This document shows, one piece after another, positions 61,271 to 64,000 of a DNA stretch of 64,000 nt. The notes below the pieces were generated by a model. The model searched no databases, was not told the DNA's origin, and was given only the letters and a program-made list of their open reading frames with translations. Origin of the DNA: an uncultured Candidatus Saccharibacteria bacterium (GTDB lineage: Bacteria > Patescibacteriota > Saccharimonadia > Saccharimonadales > Saccharimonadaceae); the NCBI GenBank assembly GCA_938036625.1, contig CALHQH010000045.1, forward strand, positions 12,619-76,618, given 5' to 3'. A program made the translations under genes and the position numbers. Numbering within the stretch: the stretch's first letter is position 1; each line of letters starts with the position of its first letter.

Positions 61271-61384
61271 GCGATTAATCATTACAAAACAAGGCCATCT
61301 CTCTATCAATGTTAAATCCGAAGGCGCTACTGCATAAAAGAGCTCTATCTCTAATCTATTCAGATTCTGGATTACATCGGGATT

Positions 61385-61818
61385 TTGTGTATATGGTGCG
61401 CGCTGGTGCTGACATTGAAATGGATAAAACGGTATAACGTGAAAGCAAAGCAATTGATCGACGGTAGGGTGTTGATAATCATTGATAATGGAAAAATCAA
61501 TATTGAAAATTGCAAGAAAGTTGGCTTGAGTGCTCATGATGTATCGTTCAATCTGCGAACTCATCATATCTATTCAACGAGAAGAGTGAAAAGAGCCTTG
61601 GTGGAGTAAGACGGCGAATTGATCATCACTCATGAAGGGGAGGAAAATCCAAAGTTCCCATTGATAACAGATGGGCGATTGCAGACTGATATTTGCAGGT
61701 AATTGGCAAGAACGAGAAATGGCTGCTCAAAGAAATGAAAAAGCAGGGACTGAAGGCGTATAGCGATGTGTTTTTGGGAGAATATGTTGATGGGAAGTTA
61801 AACTTGACGGCTTACTAG
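61385..61818 (+). pseudogene. Decayed DUF421 (YetF-like) membrane protein gene
   Basis: The C-terminal cytoplasmic domain can be followed in pieces: KQLIDGRVLIIIDNGKINIE and VGLSAHDVSFNLR, then an in-frame TAA at 61607, then DGELIITHEGEENPKFPLIT, then a frameshift near 61697, then VIGKNEKWLLKEMKKQGLKA and DVFLGEYVDGKLNLTAY to TAG 61816. This order (I-x-DG, WLLKEL, DVFL) is DUF421. The N-terminal membrane helices are missing except for one hydrophobic stretch, and the cassette B promoter lies just upstream. At least three lesions. Confidence 0.7.
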
Positions 61819-61846
61819 TAAGAATTATGCACCGCAGGAGTCGTCC

Positions 61847-62152
61847 GTGAGTGAACATGTCTTTGATCGGCAAAAGTGGCAGAGCTTAACGATATTCGAA
61901 CAAATGGGCAACATCGGCTCAGAGGTCGGGCGAGCGTTTGCCGCCCGGCGCCGCGGCGATACGGCTGCAATGACTGGCGCCTGGCAGCGCGGCTTGGACT
62001 TATTGGACGCCACCGCCGAGCAACTCGCCCGCCAAAAATCACCAAAACTCCGCGAAGTCCTGCGCGCCCGCGAACTATTCGACGGCATGGAGGACGAATC
62101 GTTGGAGAATTACTTTATGTGGTTTGCGATAGCGGCGCGGAGGGGGCGATAA
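61847..62152 (+). CDS. Small helical protein, intact copy
   Basis: 101 residues; GTG start at 61847 with GCAGGAG 6 bases upstream. Helical, with FDRQKWQSLTIFEQMGNIGSEVGRA at the start and a strongly conserved C-terminal half KLREVLRARELF...ENYFMWFAIAARRG. I recall similar short proteins in many bacteria without known function (unverified). A mutated duplicate lies at 59873. Both copies flank cassette B and the DUF421 remnant. Confidence 0.75.
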   Translation: MSEHVFDRQKWQSLTIFEQMGNIGSEVGRAFAARRRGDTAAMTGAWQRGLDLLDATAEQLARQKSPKLREVLRARELFDGMEDESLENYFMWFAIAARRGR

Positions 62153-62247
62153 TAAAAGCACCGCGCCAATACCTAGCCCTATGACGAATCAAGATAATAT
62201 GAGCTGCACAACTTTATCATCAGCTTGTAACCTAAGTTAAGTAACTT

Positions 62248-62253
62248 TATAAT
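62248..62253 (+). promoter_or_regulatory. -10 box TATAAT of the DUF3850-like gene
   Basis: 7 bases before ATG 62261. Confidence 0.55.
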
Positions 62254-62260
62254 AAAACGT

Positions 62261-62533
62261 ATGAAAATTATCACCAAAAAATCTTACCCCGATTTATTCG
62301 AAAAAGTCCTAGCGGGCGAGAAGACGTTTGATATGAGGGTGGCCGATTTTGACATCCAACCCGGCGACATTCTAGAACAGATTGAGGTAAATTATGACGG
62401 AACACCAACTGGCCGCAAAGTTCGTCACGTAGTCGGCGAAGTTTTACGCACGAAAGAAATCGATTTTTGGAAACAAGAAGACATTGATCAATACGGCTAT
62501 CAGGTGATGTCGCTTGCCGAGCGGGTTGATTAG
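62261..62533 (+). CDS. DUF3850/ASCH-like small protein
   Basis: 90 residues. PDLFEKVLAGEKTFDMRVADF contains a G-x-K-x4-R variant of the ASCH/PUA-like motif, followed by QPGDILEQIEV and a GRKVRHVVGEVL strand. The fold is expected to bind RNA or modified nucleosides. The substrate is unknown. Directly upstream of a Nudix gene with its own Shine-Dalgarno. Confidence 0.8.
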   Translation: MKIITKKSYPDLFEKVLAGEKTFDMRVADFDIQPGDILEQIEVNYDGTPTGRKVRHVVGEVLRTKEIDFWKQEDIDQYGYQVMSLAERVD

Positions 62534-62569
62534 TACAATTTTAGAAAGTTACTGCAATAAGGAGCAAAG

Positions 62570-63058
62570 ATGACCAAACCCATCATCTGCAAAGACGTCT
62601 TCGGCAATCAATACACCGTTCCCGTTGACGAACTAAATATTCGCGTCGGCGTATACGCAGTTATTGTTGAGGACAATAAGATCCTTTTGACTCGGCAATG
62701 GGACGGTTATAGCTTGATTGGCGGCGGCGTCGAGAAAGGCGAAACGATTGAGGAATCAATTGTCCGCGAAGTCAAGGAGGAGACTGGACTGACCATCATG
62801 CCGGATAAAATCATTCACCAGGCAACTACTTTCTTCAAACGCAACGCTGAGGCACAAGCTAACCAGTCAATCCAACTGTACTTTACCCACAGCCAGCTGC
62901 ACGGGCAAATTAACAACGACAACATAACCGATGGCGAAAAGACTTATACTAACGGCACGCCAGAGTGGGTTGATCTGGATAAAATTGACAGCATAAACTT
63001 CCGGCATAGTGTGAGTTTGAGAGCGATTTTAGGGGCGTATGGTGAGGGTAATAAGTAA
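62570..63058 (+). CDS. Nudix hydrolase
   Basis: 162 residues. VGVYAVIVEDNKILLTRQW, then a full Nudix box (starts GGGVEKGETIEESI, ends REVKEETGL). AAGGAG Shine-Dalgarno 7 bases before ATG. Substrate unknown; one of three Nudix genes in the window and adjacent to two other nucleotide-related genes. Confidence 0.92.
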   Translation: MTKPIICKDVFGNQYTVPVDELNIRVGVYAVIVEDNKILLTRQWDGYSLIGGGVEKGETIEESIVREVKEETGLTIMPDKIIHQATTFFKRNAEAQANQSIQLYFTHSQLHGQINNDNITDGEKTYTNGTPEWVDLDKIDSINFRHSVSLRAILGAYGEGNK

Positions 63059-63094
63059 AGCACGAGGAGTCCGCATAAATAGTGCCGAATGACG

Positions 63095-63100
63095 TATACT
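63095..63100 (+). promoter_or_regulatory. -10 box TATACT of the second Ham1-like gene
   Basis: 6 bases before ATG 63107; decides that ATG over the in-frame ATG at 63089. Confidence 0.6.
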
Positions 63101-63106
63101 TGTATC

Positions 63107-63709
63107 ATGACGAGTCAGTTATATCCAATTTACTTCATCACCTCCAACCAGCGCAAGTTCGCCAGCCTCCAGAAACTTCTTCAACCGCTTGATATTGATC
63201 TGCAGCAGCTAGACCATGATTTTGACGAGGGGCGGGGGCTGGATATTCAAACGATTGCCAAAAGCAAACTATCTCAAGCCAAGAAAGCTTTTCCAAACAA
63301 GCGCCTGATCGTTGATAATCGCGGTTTTTTCATCCCAGCACTGAAAGGATTTCCGGGACCGTTTGTTAAATTGTTGCTGGATAGTTTTAGCTATCCCGGC
63401 ATCATCAAGCTAATGCAAGATGAAACTGATCGCCGAGCTCTCTTTTCTTTTGCGGTTGGCTATTTTGACGGCAAAAAAGACCATATTTTCGTAGCCGACG
63501 AGGAGGGATTTATCATTGATGAGCCGCGCGGTGATAATCTCCATGGCTGGACGGAATTGCTATATATTTATGGGCATCCGAGATTTCCTGACCGCAGTTT
63601 GGCAGAATTGAATGATGAGGAGTGGCAAGAATATTTGAATGCGATTGAAACGGTGGATGGGTTTGCGATGCTGAGGGATTATCTAGTAAAATTACAACTA
63701 AAGAATTAG
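63107..63709 (+). CDS. Ham1/RdgB-like NTP pyrophosphatase, copy 2
   Basis: 200 residues from ATG 63107. Same layout as the gene at 59195 but strongly diverged: YFITSNQRKFASLQKLL, LDIQTIAKSKLSQAKKAF, VDNRGFFIPALKGFPGPFVK and RALFSFAVGYFDG. A different substrate range is possible. Acts in the cytoplasm on wrong nucleoside triphosphates (family knowledge). Confidence 0.83.
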   Translation: MTSQLYPIYFITSNQRKFASLQKLLQPLDIDLQQLDHDFDEGRGLDIQTIAKSKLSQAKKAFPNKRLIVDNRGFFIPALKGFPGPFVKLLLDSFSYPGIIKLMQDETDRRALFSFAVGYFDGKKDHIFVADEEGFIIDEPRGDNLHGWTELLYIYGHPRFPDRSLAELNDEEWQEYLNAIETVDGFAMLRDYLVKLQLKN

Positions 63710-63747
63710 CCAACCTCAACCTACTAGCCGTACACCACAGCAAGGTA

Positions 63748-63753
63748 TATAAT
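63748..63753 (+). promoter_or_regulatory. -10 box TATAAT of the last gene
   Basis: About 36 bases before ATG 63790, which has an AGAGG Shine-Dalgarno. Confidence 0.5.
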
Positions 63754-63789
63754 TAATCCTAACAATAAATCATAAACAGAGGAATATAT

Positions 63790-64000
63790 ATGAATATCAA
63801 ACCCCTAGACATCGTATCTATGATAGGTATTATTATCGTAGTATCAAGTAGCGCCATCTCTATGCATATTGCCGTAAAAGCAAGCAAGAAGCAAAAAGCT
63901 CAGCAAGAAAAAGACGCTAAAACTAAAAAGGTAGAATCAAGCAGCCCCGCAGCAAGCACCAGCGAACTCCGCGCCGAACTGGATGATTTGAAGAAACGAG
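63790..64000 (+). CDS. Single-pass membrane protein with coiled-coil tail (3' end outside window)
   Basis: 70 codons visible with no stop. A membrane segment (about residues 8-30, VSMIGIIIVVSSSAISMHIAV) is followed by a Lys/Gln-rich charged helix (KKQKAQQEKDAKTKK) and a Ser/Ala linker leading into another helix. No family recognised from this fragment. Confidence 0.65.
   Translation, partial: MNIKPLDIVSMIGIIIVVSSSAISMHIAVKASKKQKAQQEKDAKTKKVESSSPAASTSELRAELDDLKKR

Noticed and set aside
1..64000. tRNA, rRNA, CRISPR arrays, transposases, phage genes
   Set aside because: None seen: no T-loop-like signatures with cloverleafs, no regularly spaced direct repeats, no transposase or integrase motifs.

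Overview
The window looks like a chromosomal segment of a Candidatus Saccharibacteria (TM7, Patescibacteria/CPR) genome. This is inferred from the gene set and architecture, not from a marker search. The visible signs are compact genes with many ATGA overlaps, a cell-envelope set of Rpf-like, G5/3D, LysM-CHAP and MltG enzymes, an FtsA/PilM-like ATPase next to a 'baseplate J-like' membrane protein, shortened forms of AlaRS, ClpB and a MurE-like ligase, and almost no biosynthesis apart from argG-argH. The standard genetic code fits every reading frame. No tRNA, rRNA, CRISPR array, insertion sequence or phage was found.

Layout. 1-9.9 kb: a partial membrane protein, UvrD/PcrA helicase, a MurE-like ligase, two secreted G5-type wall proteins, RsmA, a PgeF-like protein and a cupin. 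9.9-14.4 kb: a DMT transporter, two paralogous HTH proteins and an internally duplicated protein of unknown function. 14.4-20.6 kb: metG-tatD-two unknowns, then a cysteine desulfurase-YdcF-MnmA sulfur-relay operon. 20.7-34.3 kb: a sortase-type surface protein, alaS, the FtsA/PilM-like-'baseplate J'-ruvX-mltG cluster, a LysM-CHAP hydrolase behind a long leader, and obg. 34.4-51 kb: sbcB, a GlsB-like protein, clpB under a perfect CIRCE operator, nucleotide-handling genes, uvrA, dedA, ribosomal protein L25, an SDR, a Fur-family regulator with thioredoxin, an ABC exporter and peptide deformylase. 51-56 kb: argG-argH behind an arginine attenuator, and a two-component system. 56-64 kb: a more AT-rich accessory zone with paired M16-like peptidases, two gene cassettes sharing a covarying RNA leader, a duplicated gene with one nonsense copy, a decaying DUF421 gene, and several NTP-cleaning enzymes.

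Regulation can be read from the DNA. Most transcription units start with an extended -10 (TGnTATAAT or TGnTATACT) only about 6-12 bases before ATG/GTG, which implies leaderless mRNAs. A second class has -35/-10 promoters or clear Shine-Dalgarno sites. Four regulatory signals stand out. (1) A 20-residue leader peptide with four consecutive Arg codons, followed by mutually exclusive antiterminator and terminator hairpins, precedes argGH. (2) A four-hairpin leader with compensatory base changes, present twice, precedes two unrelated small genes. (3) A CIRCE operator lies in the clpB promoter. (4) A 19-bp Fur/PerR-like palindrome covers the promoter of the Fur-family gene.

Best candidates for new biology are the covarying-leader cassettes (58785-59154 and 60893-61270), the compact arginine attenuator (53491-53647), and the tandem single-domain M16-like peptidases (56875-58759).
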